This document shows, one piece after another, positions 25,737-35,190 of a DNA stretch of 64,000 nucleotides. The position numbers and the translations under genes were made by a program. Positions within the stretch are counted from its first letter, which is position 1. Every line of letters starts with the position of its first letter. This DNA is from Streptomyces macrolidinus (GTDB taxonomy: Bacteria > Actinomycetota > Actinomycetes > Streptomycetales > Streptomycetaceae), in the NCBI RefSeq assembly GCF_023887685.1, contig NZ_JAMWMR010000020.1, forward strand, positions 1 through 64,000, in the 5' to 3' direction. Below the pieces are notes generated by a model that saw only the letters and a program-made list of their open reading frames with translations, ran no database searches and was not told where the DNA came from.

Positions 25737-26594
25737 GTGGCGTCGAATGTCAATCCCACCGTCCGGCGACGCCGGCTCGGACAGGAACTACGCAAGCTCC
25801 GTGAACAGAAGGAGATGACAGCCGAAGAGGTCGCCGAGCGGCTCCTGGTCTCACAATCGAAGATCAGCCGGTTGGAGAACGGCCGCCGCAGCATCAGCCC
25901 GCGCGATGTACGCGACCTGTGCGGGGTGTACGAGGTCGAGGACCAGCACCTTGTGGACTCCCTGATGGAAATGGCGCGGGCCTCGCGCCAACAGGGCTGG
26001 TGGCACGCCTTCAAGGACATTCCCTACAGCGTCTACATCGGCCTGGAGACGGACGCGGAGTCGCTGCGGGTCTACGAACCCCAGATCGTCACGGGCCTGC
26101 TGCAGACCCCCGCCTACGCCGAGGCCCTCATCCAGGGCGCGCTGCCCGAGACGCCTCCGGCCGACATCGACAGCCGGGTCAAGGTCCGGATGCGGCGCCA
26201 GGACCGCATCACCGACGAGAAGAACCCGCTCCGGCTGTGGGTGGTGCTGGACGAGGCCGCGCTGCGCCGGATCGTGGGCGACCGCTCCGTGATGCGCGAG
26301 CAGTTGGAGTACCTCGCGGACATGTCCCGGCTGCCCCATGTCACCGTGCAGGTACTGCCGTTCGACGTGGGCGCGCACCCCGGACTCAACGGCCAGTACG
26401 CGATTCTGGAGTTCACGGACGCCGCCGACTCGAGCGTGGTCTACCTCGAAGGCGTCACCAGCGACCTGTATCTGGAAAAGGCCCACGAGGTGCAGAAGTA
26501 CGCCGTGATGTACGAGCACTTGCGCGCGCAGGCGCTGAATGTGGATCAGTCCCGTCAGCTCATCGCCGATATGGCGAAGGAGTACGCGCCCTGA
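25737..26594 (+). CDS. XRE-family regulator with DUF5753 domain
   Basis: The 285-aa protein starts at GTG 25737 behind GGAGG. The N-terminal HTH (about 10-70) has LGQELRKLREQKEMTAEEVA and LLVSQSKISRLENGRR. Residues about 95-275 form the DUF5753 sensor domain (YEPQIVTGLLQTPAYAEALI, PHVTVQVLPF, AHPGLNGQYAILEF). Streptomyces has dozens of such regulators (WhiJ type), usually paired with a small DUF397 protein, as is the case 225 bp downstream. It probably controls development or its neighbour. Confidence 0.9.
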   Translation: MASNVNPTVRRRRLGQELRKLREQKEMTAEEVAERLLVSQSKISRLENGRRSISPRDVRDLCGVYEVEDQHLVDSLMEMARASRQQGWWHAFKDIPYSVYIGLETDAESLRVYEPQIVTGLLQTPAYAEALIQGALPETPPADIDSRVKVRMRRQDRITDEKNPLRLWVVLDEAALRRIVGDRSVMREQLEYLADMSRLPHVTVQVLPFDVGAHPGLNGQYAILEFTDAADSSVVYLEGVTSDLYLEKAHEVQKYAVMYEHLRAQALNVDQSRQLIADMAKEYAP

Positions 26595-26819
26595 GCATTC
26601 CGTATCGAGAAGCGCCGGACCATACACCAGCAAATCCTCAACACGTACGTGACTCTTGGGATTTGCCATCCGGTCGGGTGAACGGCCGCTCCGGGCCGCG
26701 AAGTTGTCGAGTAGCTTCCATCACGCCATCAGCAAACAGGTTGGCTCGGATCGCACCGCGGGCATGCGCTGTGACCGTGTGGCGATGACAGTAACTCGGC
26801 AACTCGCACCGGAGTGAAC

Positions 26820-27029
26820 ATGGCAGTTCTTCAGGGTTCCACGACCACGTGGACCAAGTCGTCGTACTCGGCCGGAAACGGCGCCTGCGTCGAGGTCAAG
26901 TCCCCCCTCCCGGCGGCGCTGCAGGTCCGGGACTCGAAGGTCATCGAGGGTCCGGAGCTGACCTTCCCCGCGGATTCCTGGAACGCGTTCGTGACAGCGG
27001 TGGGCCGGGGGACGTCCACCCTCGTCTGA
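26820..27029 (+). CDS. DUF397 protein
   Basis: The 69-aa protein has the family core TTTWTKSSYSAGNGACVEV and the ending 'RDSK...LTFPADSWNAFV'. DUF397 proteins act with the neighbouring XRE/DUF5753 regulators, probably by modulating their DNA binding, as an antitoxin-like or adaptor partner. ATG 26820 is preferred over GTG 26814. Confidence 0.9.
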   Translation: MAVLQGSTTTWTKSSYSAGNGACVEVKSPLPAALQVRDSKVIEGPELTFPADSWNAFVTAVGRGTSTLV

Positions 27030-27128
27030 CGCGTCGATGACCGCGTCCACAACCGCACAGGCACACCGCCAGAGCCCTCTCGACCGGCCCGCCGTCCCGG
27101 CCGAGGGGGCCCTCGCCTGTCCGGGGAG

Positions 27129-27549
27129 TCACGGGGTCACGTGCTGGCAGAGCGCGCCGGTGGCGATGTCACCGGGGTTGCAGGTCACCGACGCGGTGTT
27201 GGTGCCGGTCGCAGTGACGACGTAGTTCGTGATCTCGGTGGGAATACCCTGCGGACCCTGTGCCCCCTGGGTCCCCCTGCGTCCTGAACGCCCTGCGGCC
27301 CCGGCCTGCCCTTCTTGCCCTTCGTCCCCTTCTTGCCGTGCCCGTGGCCATGGCCGTGATCACCGCCGAAGGCACCTGCGGCGCCGTTCGGGCCGGGCAG
27401 TGCCACGCCACCGCCACCGCCGCCGGACCTGTGGATCGCGTCGGCGACGGCCGCCGCGCTCGGGGCGGCATTCAGCGTCACCGCAAGCAGGCCGGCCGTC
27501 ACCAGGGCGGCGGACTTCACGCGTGAACTACGGATCGGTCACGGCTCAC
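27129..27549 (-). pseudogene. Decayed collagen-like paralogue
   Basis: This is a shortened relative of the next gene with two frameshifts. At the 5' end, GTG 27547-27549 (RBS GAGGAAGG) is followed by a one-base deletion in the conserved SRRTIRSS leader, so that frame stops at once; a downstream GTG at 27518-27520 could restart at VKSAALV. The signal peptide, a HGHGHGHGKKGTKGKKG block and a single GRPGPQGVQ stretch follow. A second shift moves coding to a frame giving GTQGAQGPQG, TEITNYVVTATG and ALCQHVTP before the stop at 27129-27131. The long Gly-X-Y tract is missing. Confidence 0.7.
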
Positions 27550-27753
27550 GGAGAACCTTCCTCACGAACTTCCAGGGATCGGACCACAAGCACGCACACG
27601 CAACGCGCGGCATTCGCACATCTGTCCCGTGGCCTTGGCATCGAATTCGAGCTACAACGCCGGCCTTCACCTGCCGCAATCGACCGAATACGATGCGAAA
27701 CATCTCTCGGATGAAGATCACCCCTGCGCCGCACGACGTTCACCGCAGACGAG

Positions 27754-27785
27754 CAGTGCCCCGAGGTCAAGGCCTCGGGGCACTG
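27754..27785. terminator. Bidirectional hairpin terminator
   Basis: A perfect 13-bp stem (27754-27766 with 27773-27785) with a 6-nt loop lies 26 bp after the collagen-like gene stop. Confidence 0.75.
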
Positions 27786-27810
27786 CGCGTGAGTTTGCCG
27801 GGCAAGCGGG

Positions 27811-29469
27811 TCAGCCCACGTGCTGGCAGACCACGTAGACCGTGGTGGAGGCGGTGGGACTGACGGCGGTGCCGTCGGCCTGCCACCCAAGGGGAACGCT
27901 GCCCGAGACCACGGGGGTGGTGGCAGCCGCGGCAGGCCCTGACGGCCCGGCCGTGACCCCGGACCCGCTGATGGCGGTGTCACCGCCGTTGCAGAACGCT
28001 GCCGCGGTCGGGGCGCCCGTAGCGCTCGCGATGTAGTTGCTGATCGCGGCGCCACCGCCCTGGGCCCCCTGCGGACCCTGCGGCCCTTGCGTCCCCTCTC
28101 CCTGCACGCCTTGCGCGCCCTGCGGACCCTGGGTCCCGGCACCGCCCTGGAAGCCCTGCGAGCCTTGCGCCCCCTGGGTGCCCTGCGCTCCCGTCACACC
28201 CTGCGGCCCCTCAATACCCTGCGGACCCTGGGTCCCGGCACCGCCCTGGAAGCCCTGCGAGCCTTGCGCCCCCTGGGTGCCCTGCGCTCCCGTCACGCCC
28301 TGCGGCCCCTCAATACCCTGCGGCCCCAAGGCCCCCTGGACTCCCTGCGGCCCCGACGCCCCCGTCACGCCCTGCGGCCCCTGCGGACCCGTGCCGCCCT
28401 GGAAGCCTTGCGGCCCCGGCTCCCCCGCCCCCTGCACACCCTGAGAGCCTTGGGAGCCTTGCGCGCCCTGGAATCCCTGCGGTCCCTGCACCCCCGCGCC
28501 CGTCACGCCCTGCGGCCCCTGCGGACCCGTATCGCCCGGGATTCCCTGCGTTCCCTGGACCCCTTGCGGACCCTGCGCCCCGGTCCCCTGGACGCCCTGA
28601 GCGCCCTGCGGACCCTGGGATCCCTGAACACCCTGCGCCCCCTGCGTCCCCGCCCCCGTCAGACCCTGCGGGCCCTGAGGCCCCGTACCGCCCTGAGAGC
28701 CCTGAGCCCCCGTGCCACCCTGCGGACCCTCGGCCCCCTGTGGGCCCAGAGCGCCCTGGACTCCCTGTGGACCCGATGTCCCCGTCACACCCTGCGGCCC
28801 CTCAATACCCTGCGGACCGAAAGCACCCTGGACCCCCTGGAACCCCTGGGAACCCTGAGACCCCTGAGCACCCGTCAGCCCCTGCGGTCCCTCTGCTCCC
28901 TGCGCACCCAGAGCCCCCTGGGCCCCCGGCGGGCCCTGCACCCCAACCCCTTGCACACCTTGAGCACCCTGAGGACCCAGAGCACCCTGGACACCTTGGA
29001 AGCCCTGGAAGCCCTGCGGCCCCTGTGTCCCGGTCCCCTGCACGCCCTGAGCGCCCTGAGCGCCCTGGGACCCCTGCACACCCTGGGCGCCCTGCGAGCC
29101 CTGCGGACCCTGCGTCCCCTCTCCCTGCGGACCCTGCGGACCCTGCGTCCCCTCCCCCTCCGCCCCTTGCGGACCCTGTGCCCCCTGCGCGCCCTGTGGA
29201 CCCTGCGGACCCGGTCTGCCCGCCTTCCCCTTCTTGTGCTTGCCCTTCTTCCCCTTCTTGCCGTGGCCGTGGCCATGGCCGTGATCACCATCGAACGGGC
29301 CCAGGGCGCCGTTCGGGCCGGGCAACGCCGCGACACCACCACCGGACCTGTCGATCGCGTCGGCGACGGCCGCCGCGCTCGGGGCGGCATTCAGCGTCAC
29401 CGCAAGCAGGCCGGCCGTCACCAGGGCGGCGGACTTCACGCGTGAACTACGGATCGTTCTACGGCTCAC
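27811..29469 (-). CDS. Secreted collagen-like repeat protein
   Basis: The 552-aa protein starts at GTG 29469. Residues 1-37 are a signal peptide beginning SRRTIRSSRVKS. A short head (LPGPNGALGPF), a His/Gly/Lys block (HGHGHGHGKKGKKGKHKKGK) and about 350 residues of Gly-X-Y triplets follow, mostly GPQ and GAQ with some GVQ and GTQ. The C-terminal domain of about 80 residues begins ISNYIASATG and ends YVVCQHVG with two Cys. The triplets should form a collagen triple helix and the C-terminal part a trimerising cap. It is probably released or wall-attached. DNA repeats make this region prone to length change. Confidence 0.88.
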   Translation of the reverse strand: MSRRTIRSSRVKSAALVTAGLLAVTLNAAPSAAAVADAIDRSGGGVAALPGPNGALGPFDGDHGHGHGHGKKGKKGKHKKGKAGRPGPQGPQGAQGAQGPQGAEGEGTQGPQGPQGEGTQGPQGSQGAQGVQGSQGAQGAQGVQGTGTQGPQGFQGFQGVQGALGPQGAQGVQGVGVQGPPGAQGALGAQGAEGPQGLTGAQGSQGSQGFQGVQGAFGPQGIEGPQGVTGTSGPQGVQGALGPQGAEGPQGGTGAQGSQGGTGPQGPQGLTGAGTQGAQGVQGSQGPQGAQGVQGTGAQGPQGVQGTQGIPGDTGPQGPQGVTGAGVQGPQGFQGAQGSQGSQGVQGAGEPGPQGFQGGTGPQGPQGVTGASGPQGVQGALGPQGIEGPQGVTGAQGTQGAQGSQGFQGGAGTQGPQGIEGPQGVTGAQGTQGAQGSQGFQGGAGTQGPQGAQGVQGEGTQGPQGPQGAQGGGAAISNYIASATGAPTAAAFCNGGDTAISGSGVTAGPSGPAAAATTPVVSGSVPLGWQADGTAVSPTASTTVYVVCQHVG

Positions 29470-29668
29470 AGAGAATCTTCCTCACGAACTGCGCGGGATC
29501 GGGCCGCAAGCGCGCGCACTCGACGCGCGTTCGGACATGCGCGCACGTGTCACGTCACCTTCGGCTGCAGACGCAGGTCAGCTTCACACCGCGTCATCGA
29601 ACGAATTCGCTGCCGAATCGTGTCCCTGACGAAGATCACCCATGCGGCGCGCAGCCGCTCGGCCGACA

Positions 29669-29713
29669 TACGTGAAGGCGCCCGGAGGCCGAGCCTCCAG
29701 GCGCCTTCACGTA
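29669..29713. terminator. Hairpin terminator between collagen-like genes
   Basis: A long interrupted inverted repeat (CGTGAAGGCGCC near 29671 pairing with GGCGCCTTCACG ending 29711) encloses an inner GGAGGC/GCCTCC stem. It follows the third collagen-like gene. Confidence 0.75.
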
Positions 29714-29765
29714 CTTCCTGTACTACCGGTATTTCCGGGTGACGCAGACGGCCGTCAGACCTCGC

Positions 29766-30512
29766 TCAGAACGCGATCGCGTCGCCGAAGTGCATCCCGC
29801 CCTGGTTGATCCCGCCGTTCACCTCGGGCCGGGGACGCTCGTGCCCGAACGGACCGAAGTGGGGCCGCTCGTGCTCACAACGCCCGAAGTCACGCCCCTC
29901 GTCGGCGAAGAGACCGAAGTGGGGCCGCTCGTGCTCGCAGCACCCGAATTCGTGACGCTCGTGCCCGAAGGGACCGAAGTGGGGCCGCTCGGGTCGGCAG
30001 AAGTCGTCGCGGCGCTGCCCGACGTGTCCGATACCCCGGAACCACTCGGGACGGCCGTTGTGGTTGTTGAGCTCGTCCTCGTGCTGGTTGTCCATGATGA
30101 CCGGACCCTCGGCCAGGATGGTGGTGCTGTCCCCTACATGCGTGGGGCCCTGGATCTCCGAGGTGGGCGTCATACCCGGAGCGCCCTGGGGGCCCTGGGG
30201 GCCCTGCGGCCCGGGGATGCCCGGCCTGCCCGGGATACCCGGGACACCCTGCGGACCCTGGGGACCCCGCTCGCCGCGCTCGCCCTTCGGGCCCCTCTCG
30301 CCCCTCTCGCCTCGCGGCCCCTGGCCGCCACCGCCGAGAGGACTGAAGGCACCTTCCACGCCGGGCACCGCGACATCCGCGCCGCCGGACCTCTGCATCG
30401 CGTCGGCGACGGCCGCCGAGCCCGACGCCACGTTGAGCGCCACGGCGAGGGCGCCGGCCGCTACCAGGGAGACGGACTTCACGCGTGAACTTCTGATCGT
30501 TCTACGGCTCAC
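29766..30512 (-). CDS. Secreted collagen-like protein with ERPHFG repeats
   Basis: The 248-aa protein has the same leader as the 552-aa paralogue (MSRRTIRSSRVKS) and a signal peptide to about residue 36. A short collagen tract of about 55 residues follows (GPRGERGERGPKGERGERG, then GIPGRPGIPG). The C-terminal part differs from its paralogue: it is rich in His, Phe, Glu and Arg, with three copies of ERPHFG(P/L)F separated by DFGRC/EFGCC-like units. The charged GERGER triplets are those that stabilise bacterial collagens. Surface structure or adhesion is likely. Confidence 0.82.
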   Translation of the reverse strand: MSRRTIRSSRVKSVSLVAAGALAVALNVASGSAAVADAMQRSGGADVAVPGVEGAFSPLGGGGQGPRGERGERGPKGERGERGPQGPQGVPGIPGRPGIPGPQGPQGPQGAPGMTPTSEIQGPTHVGDSTTILAEGPVIMDNQHEDELNNHNGRPEWFRGIGHVGQRRDDFCRPERPHFGPFGHERHEFGCCEHERPHFGLFADEGRDFGRCEHERPHFGPFGHERPRPEVNGGINQGGMHFGDAIAF

Positions 30513-30730
30513 TGAGAACCTTCCTCACGAACTTCCGGGGGGCAAGCCGCGAGCACACGCACTCGATGCGCACCGTTCGCACACGTTCACGTCGCCCTTG
30601 GCTACAGACAGAGCCAGCTTCCACAGAGCGTGATGGAATGACTACTGTCCGATCCGTGTCCTACGTGAAGATCACCCAAGCGGCACGCAGGCGACATGAG
30701 GCGACGGGCTGGGAAGGCCACCGAGGCGCG

Positions 30731-30766
30731 CGAAGGGCCGCCGGGTCGAAACACGGCGGCCCTTCG
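30731..30766. terminator. Hairpin terminator downstream of fbiC
   Basis: A 12-bp perfect stem (30731-30742 with 30755-30766) and a 12-nt loop lie just beyond the fbiC stop. Confidence 0.75.
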
Positions 30767-30780
30767 TGACGGAACCCCGC

Positions 30781-33369
30781 TCAGTTCTCCAACACCGGGA
30801 GCAGTTCGGGCAGATGACCGTCCGAGGCCGCCGCGGTGCGCTGCCGCTCCTCGGGGACCTCGCCGTACAGCGTCGTACGGGGCTTCGCCGGGCGGCCCGC
30901 CGCCTCCGCCACCGCGACCAGGTCCCTGACGGACTTGTACGAGCCGTAGGACGAGCCCGCCATGCGGGAGATGGTCTCCTCCATCAGGGTGCCGCCCAGG
31001 TCGTTGGCGCCGGAGCGGAGCATCTCCGCCGCACCCTCCGCGCCCAGCTTCACCCAGCTCGTCTGGATGTTGGGGATCCAGGGGTGCAGCAGCAGCCGCG
31101 CCATCGCCGTCACCGCGCGGTTGTCGCGCATCGTCGGGCCGGGGCGGGAGATACCTGCCAGATACACCGGTGCGTTGGTGTGGATGAAGGGGAGCGTCAC
31201 GAACTCCGTGAAGCCGCCGGTCTGTTGCTGGATGCGGGCGAGGGTGCGGAAGTGGCCGAGCCAGTGGCGGGGCTGGTCGACATGGCCGTACATCATCGTC
31301 GACGAGGAGCGGATGCCCAGTTCGTGCGCCGTCGTCACGACCTCGATCCACGTCGCCGTCGGCAGCTTGCCCTTGGTCAGGATCCAGCGGACCTCGTCGT
31401 CCAGGATCTCGGCCGCCGTGCCGGGGATCGTGTCGAGGCCCGCCTCCTTGGCCGCCGTCAGCCAGGCGCGGATCGACATACCGGTGCGCGTGGCGCCGTT
31501 GACGACCTCCATGGGCGAGAAGGCGTGCACATGCAGGCCGGGGACGCGGGACTTCACCGCCTTCGCGATGTCGAAGTAGGCCGTCCCGGGCAGGTCCGGG
31601 TGGATGCCGCCCTGCATGCAGACCTCGACCGCGCCGACGTCCCACGCCTGCTGGGCGCGGTCGGCGACCTGCTCCAGGGAGAGCGTGTAGGCGTCGGCGT
31701 CCGTGCGCCGCTGGGCGAACGCGCAGAAGCGGCAGCCGGTGTAGCAGACGTTGGTGAAGTTGATGTTGCGGGTGACGATGTAGGTGACGTCGTCACCGAC
31801 CGCCGAGCGGCGTACGTCGTCGGCGACCCGGCACAGCGCGTCCAGCGCCGGGCCGTCCGCGTGCAGCAGGGCCAGCGCCTCGTCGTCCGTCAGCTTCGTC
31901 GGGTCGTCCGCCGCCGTGCGCAGCGCCGCCCGTACGTCCGCGTCGATGCGCTGCGGGACCATGCCGGGGGCCGCCGCCTCGCGCAGCGCCTCCCAGTCGC
32001 CGTACACCTGGTCGAAGTCGTCGCGGCGGTCGCCCGTACGGCCGTCCGTGTCGATCGAGTGGTGCAGATCCGTCCGGCCGGAGGGGACGAAGACCTCCTC
32101 GGGTTCCTGCCACGGGTGGCCCTCGACGACCGCGTCCGGGCGGGCCAGGCCCGTCTCCGGGTCCGCGAGCGCGCGCACGTGCGGCAGCAGCCGGGGGTCC
32201 AGCCAGGGCTCGCCGCGCCGTACGAACTCGGGGTAGACGCAGAGGCGTTCGCGCAGCTCGAAGCCCGCCGCCGCGGAGCGCTCCCGCAACTGCTCGATCT
32301 GCGGCCAGGGGCGCTCGGGGTTCACATGGTCGATGGTCAGCGGCGAGACGCCACCCCAGTCGTCGATGCCCGCGCCGATGAGCCGCTCGTACGCGTCGTC
32401 CACGAGGTTCGGCGGCGCCTGGAGGCAGGCGCTCGGGCCCATGACGTGGCGGGCCACGGCCACCGTCGCCACCAGTTCGTCCAGCTCCGCGTCCGGCATG
32501 CCGCGCATCGCCGTGTCCGGCTTGGCGCGGAAGTTCTGGATGATCAGCTCCTGGATGCCGTGGTACGCCCGCGCCACCTTCCGCAGCGCGAACAGCGACT
32601 CGGCGCGTTCCTCGTACGTCTCGCCGATGCCGATCAGCAGCCCGCTGGTGAACGGGACCGAGGAGCGGCCCGCGTCCTCCAGGACCCGTAGCCGCACCGC
32701 CGGTTCCTTGTCCGGGGAGCCGTGGTGCGGGCCGCCCGGCTCGGACCACAGGCGGGTCGCCGTGGTCTCCAGCATCATGCCCATCGACGGCGCGACCGGC
32801 TTGAGCCGCTGGAGGTCGGTCCAGGACATCACCCCGGGGTTGAGGTGCGGCAGCAGGCCCGTCTCCTCCAGGATGCGGACGGAGATGGCGCGGACGTAGG
32901 CGATGGTGTCGTCGTACCCGTGCGCATCCAGCCATTCGCGGGCCTCGGGCCAGCGGTCCTCCGGCTTGTCGCCGAGGGTGATCAGGGCCTCCTTGCAGCC
33001 GAGGGCCGCGCCCTTGCGGGCGATGTCGAGGACCTCGTCCGGGGAGAGGAACATCCCGTGTCCGGCGCGGCGCAGCTTGCCGGGGACCGTCACGAAGGTG
33101 CAGTAGTGGCACTTGTCCCGGCACAGGCGGGTGAGCGGGACGAAGACGCTCTTGGAGTACGTGATGACACCGGGCCGTCCCGCTGCCTCGAGACCGGCGT
33201 CGCGGACGCGGGCGGCCGAGGCGGCCAGGTCCTCGAGGTCGGCGCCGCGGGCCTGGAGGAGTACGGCGGTCTCGGTGACGTCGAGCGCGACTCCGTCACG
33301 GGCGCGTTTGAGAGCGCGACGCATGGAGTTCTCGGTGGGGCCCGTTCCAGGGGTCGCCGAAGTCGTCAT
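30781..33369 (-). CDS. fbiC: FO synthase (CofG/CofH fusion)
   Basis: The 862-aa fusion makes 7,8-didemethyl-8-hydroxy-5-deazariboflavin, the chromophore of coenzyme F420, from tyrosine and a ribityl-uracil. Two radical-SAM halves are visible. The N-terminal CofG half has CRDKCHYC at residues 83-90 (CxxxCxxC). The C-terminal CofH half has CYTGCRFC at about residue 540. Length and order match actinobacterial FbiC. The ATG at 33369 is clear. It is divergent from a PHP-hydrolase gene, and a small F420/nitroreductase-family protein lies just beyond that. Confidence 0.95.
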   Translation of the reverse strand: MTTSATPGTGPTENSMRRALKRARDGVALDVTETAVLLQARGADLEDLAASAARVRDAGLEAAGRPGVITYSKSVFVPLTRLCRDKCHYCTFVTVPGKLRRAGHGMFLSPDEVLDIARKGAALGCKEALITLGDKPEDRWPEAREWLDAHGYDDTIAYVRAISVRILEETGLLPHLNPGVMSWTDLQRLKPVAPSMGMMLETTATRLWSEPGGPHHGSPDKEPAVRLRVLEDAGRSSVPFTSGLLIGIGETYEERAESLFALRKVARAYHGIQELIIQNFRAKPDTAMRGMPDAELDELVATVAVARHVMGPSACLQAPPNLVDDAYERLIGAGIDDWGGVSPLTIDHVNPERPWPQIEQLRERSAAAGFELRERLCVYPEFVRRGEPWLDPRLLPHVRALADPETGLARPDAVVEGHPWQEPEEVFVPSGRTDLHHSIDTDGRTGDRRDDFDQVYGDWEALREAAAPGMVPQRIDADVRAALRTAADDPTKLTDDEALALLHADGPALDALCRVADDVRRSAVGDDVTYIVTRNINFTNVCYTGCRFCAFAQRRTDADAYTLSLEQVADRAQQAWDVGAVEVCMQGGIHPDLPGTAYFDIAKAVKSRVPGLHVHAFSPMEVVNGATRTGMSIRAWLTAAKEAGLDTIPGTAAEILDDEVRWILTKGKLPTATWIEVVTTAHELGIRSSSTMMYGHVDQPRHWLGHFRTLARIQQQTGGFTEFVTLPFIHTNAPVYLAGISRPGPTMRDNRAVTAMARLLLHPWIPNIQTSWVKLGAEGAAEMLRSGANDLGGTLMEETISRMAGSSYGSYKSVRDLVAVAEAAGRPAKPRTTLYGEVPEERQRTAAASDGHLPELLPVLEN

Positions 33370-33531
33370 CCCCCGAGCATACGTTCACGGGGATCAGGTC
33401 ATAAGGGGCGGATACGGACCGGTGGGGCGGGTCGAAGGCGGGCCGCGGGCACCGGCCGTGGCGGCGACCGCACACCGTCCCGCCGGTACTTGGCCGCCGA
33501 TCGCCTTACGTTGCACGGGAGTTCACGCGTG

Positions 33532-33543
33532 AATGCCACAGTG
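33532..33543. promoter_or_regulatory. TTCACGCGTGAA palindrome in the fbiC/PHP gap
   Basis: A 12-bp perfect palindrome lies in the 247-bp divergent spacer, about 75 bp before the PHP-hydrolase start. A doubled GTGGTACG (about 33550-33566) follows. It may be an operator. Confidence 0.35.
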
Positions 33544-33616
33544 GTACGCGTGGTACGTGCCACCCCGCGCCATCCCCGCAGCACCCCCTGTCCCGTGACA
33601 CGTTGGGAGCACCGGC

Positions 33617-35131
33617 ATGTGCGAGAACGACCACGGCATCGACCGACGCGCGCTGTTCGTGACGGGCGCCGCCGCCGCGCTTACGTTGGGAGCCGTGAGC
33701 TTCCCCGAGAGCGCCGCGGCGGCGAACGGCCAGGAGACGAGGACCGTACGCGGCACGCTGCCGACCGGCTCCCCCGACTACGTCTATCTCCCGGTCGAGG
33801 TCCCCGCGGGCGTGCGGGAGATCAAGGTCGCGTACACCTATGACAAGCCGTCCGTCCCGGCCGGTACCCAGGGCAACGCCCTCGACATCGGCATCTTCGA
33901 CGAGCGCGGCACCGAGCTGGGCGGCAAGGGGTTCCGCGGCTGGTCCGGCGGCGCCCGCAGCGAGTTCTTCCTCCGCGCCGACGAGGCCACGCCGGGCTAT
34001 GTCCCGGGCCCCGTGCGCCCCGGCACCTGGCACATCGCGCTGGGCCCGTACACGGTGGCGCCCCAGGGCCTCGCGTACGAGGTGACGATCACGCTCGCCT
34101 ACGGCGCCTCCGGCCGTACCCCGACGCCCGTCTACCCGCCCTCCCGGGCCAAGGGGCGGGGCCGCGCCTGGTACCGCGGCGACTGCCATCTGCACTCCTG
34201 GCACTCGGACGGGCGCCGCACACCGGCGGAGATCGCGGCACTGGCTCGTGCCGCCGGGCTCGACTTCATCAACTCCTCGGACCACAACACCCATGCCTCG
34301 CACCCGCACTGGGCCGACCAGGCGGGCGACGACCTGCTGATCATGCTGGGCGAGGAGGTGACGACGCGCAACGGCCATGTGGTGGCGCTGGGCACCGACC
34401 CCGGCACGTTCGTCGACTGGCGTTACCGCGCCCGCGACAACCGCTTCGGGCGGTTCGCCCGGGAGATCCACCGGGCGGGCGGACTGGTCGTGCCCGCGCA
34501 TCCGCACGCCACCTGCGTCGGCTGCGGCTGGAAGTTCGGGTTCACCGACGCGGACGCCGTCGAGGTGTGGAACGGCCCGTACACACCGGACGACGAGGTG
34601 ATGCTCGCGGAGTGGGACAACACGCTGGTGGCCGCCGTCCGGGAGGGGCGCGGCAGGTGGCTCCCGGCGATGGGCAGCAGCGACGCGCACCGGGACCCCG
34701 ACGCGGTGGGTTCCCCGCAGACGGTGGTGCTCGCCGACGACCTGAGCCGTCCCGCCATCCAGGAGGGCATCCGCGCGGGCCGCTCGTACGTCGCCGAGTC
34801 CCAGCACGTGTCGCTGGCCTTCTCGGCGGTCGGTGACCGCGGGGAACACGCGGGCATCGGCGAGCGGTTGAAGGTGGCGCGGGACACGTCGGTCACGGTC
34901 CGCCTCGAAGTGCGGGGCGCGCCCCGCTGCACGGTCCATCTGGTCACCGACCAGGGGACGCTGTTCACCAGCGACCCGCTGCCGGTGTCCGGGACGGGCA
35001 CGGTGGAATGGCGTACGACAGCCGCGTACGCGGCCTACGTACGGGCGGAGTTGCGGCACGAGACGGCGGCGGGGCCGCTGCCGGGGGCGCTTGCCGCGGT
35101 CACCAACCCGATCTTCCTCGGCGGGGCGTGA
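33617..35131 (+). CDS. Secreted PHP-domain metallohydrolase (CehA/McbA-like)
   Basis: The 504-aa protein has an N-terminal signal with DRRALFVTG (Tat-like RR). A beta-rich domain occupies about 40-180 and a PHP domain about 185-420. Metal ligands are visible in GDCHLHSWHSDG, SSDHNTHASH, GEEV, VPAHPHA and SSDAHRD. This is the pattern of CehA/McbA phosphoesterase-like enzymes. A C-terminal beta domain closes the protein. It probably acts outside the membrane on a phosphoester or carbamate; the substrate is unknown. Confidence 0.85.
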   Translation: MCENDHGIDRRALFVTGAAAALTLGAVSFPESAAAANGQETRTVRGTLPTGSPDYVYLPVEVPAGVREIKVAYTYDKPSVPAGTQGNALDIGIFDERGTELGGKGFRGWSGGARSEFFLRADEATPGYVPGPVRPGTWHIALGPYTVAPQGLAYEVTITLAYGASGRTPTPVYPPSRAKGRGRAWYRGDCHLHSWHSDGRRTPAEIAALARAAGLDFINSSDHNTHASHPHWADQAGDDLLIMLGEEVTTRNGHVVALGTDPGTFVDWRYRARDNRFGRFAREIHRAGGLVVPAHPHATCVGCGWKFGFTDADAVEVWNGPYTPDDEVMLAEWDNTLVAAVREGRGRWLPAMGSSDAHRDPDAVGSPQTVVLADDLSRPAIQEGIRAGRSYVAESQHVSLAFSAVGDRGEHAGIGERLKVARDTSVTVRLEVRGAPRCTVHLVTDQGTLFTSDPLPVSGTGTVEWRTTAAYAAYVRAELRHETAAGPLPGALAAVTNPIFLGGA

Positions 35132-35190
35132 CCGCTCACGCCGCTCCGGGGACACATCGCACGGCACGAAGAGCAAGGAGCAAGCCGGTC

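Noticed and set aside
28030..29220. Long plus-strand frames opposite the collagen-like gene.
   Set aside because: They are antisense shadows of the Gly-X-Y repeat, with Pro/Cys/Leu-rich translations forced by the repeat.
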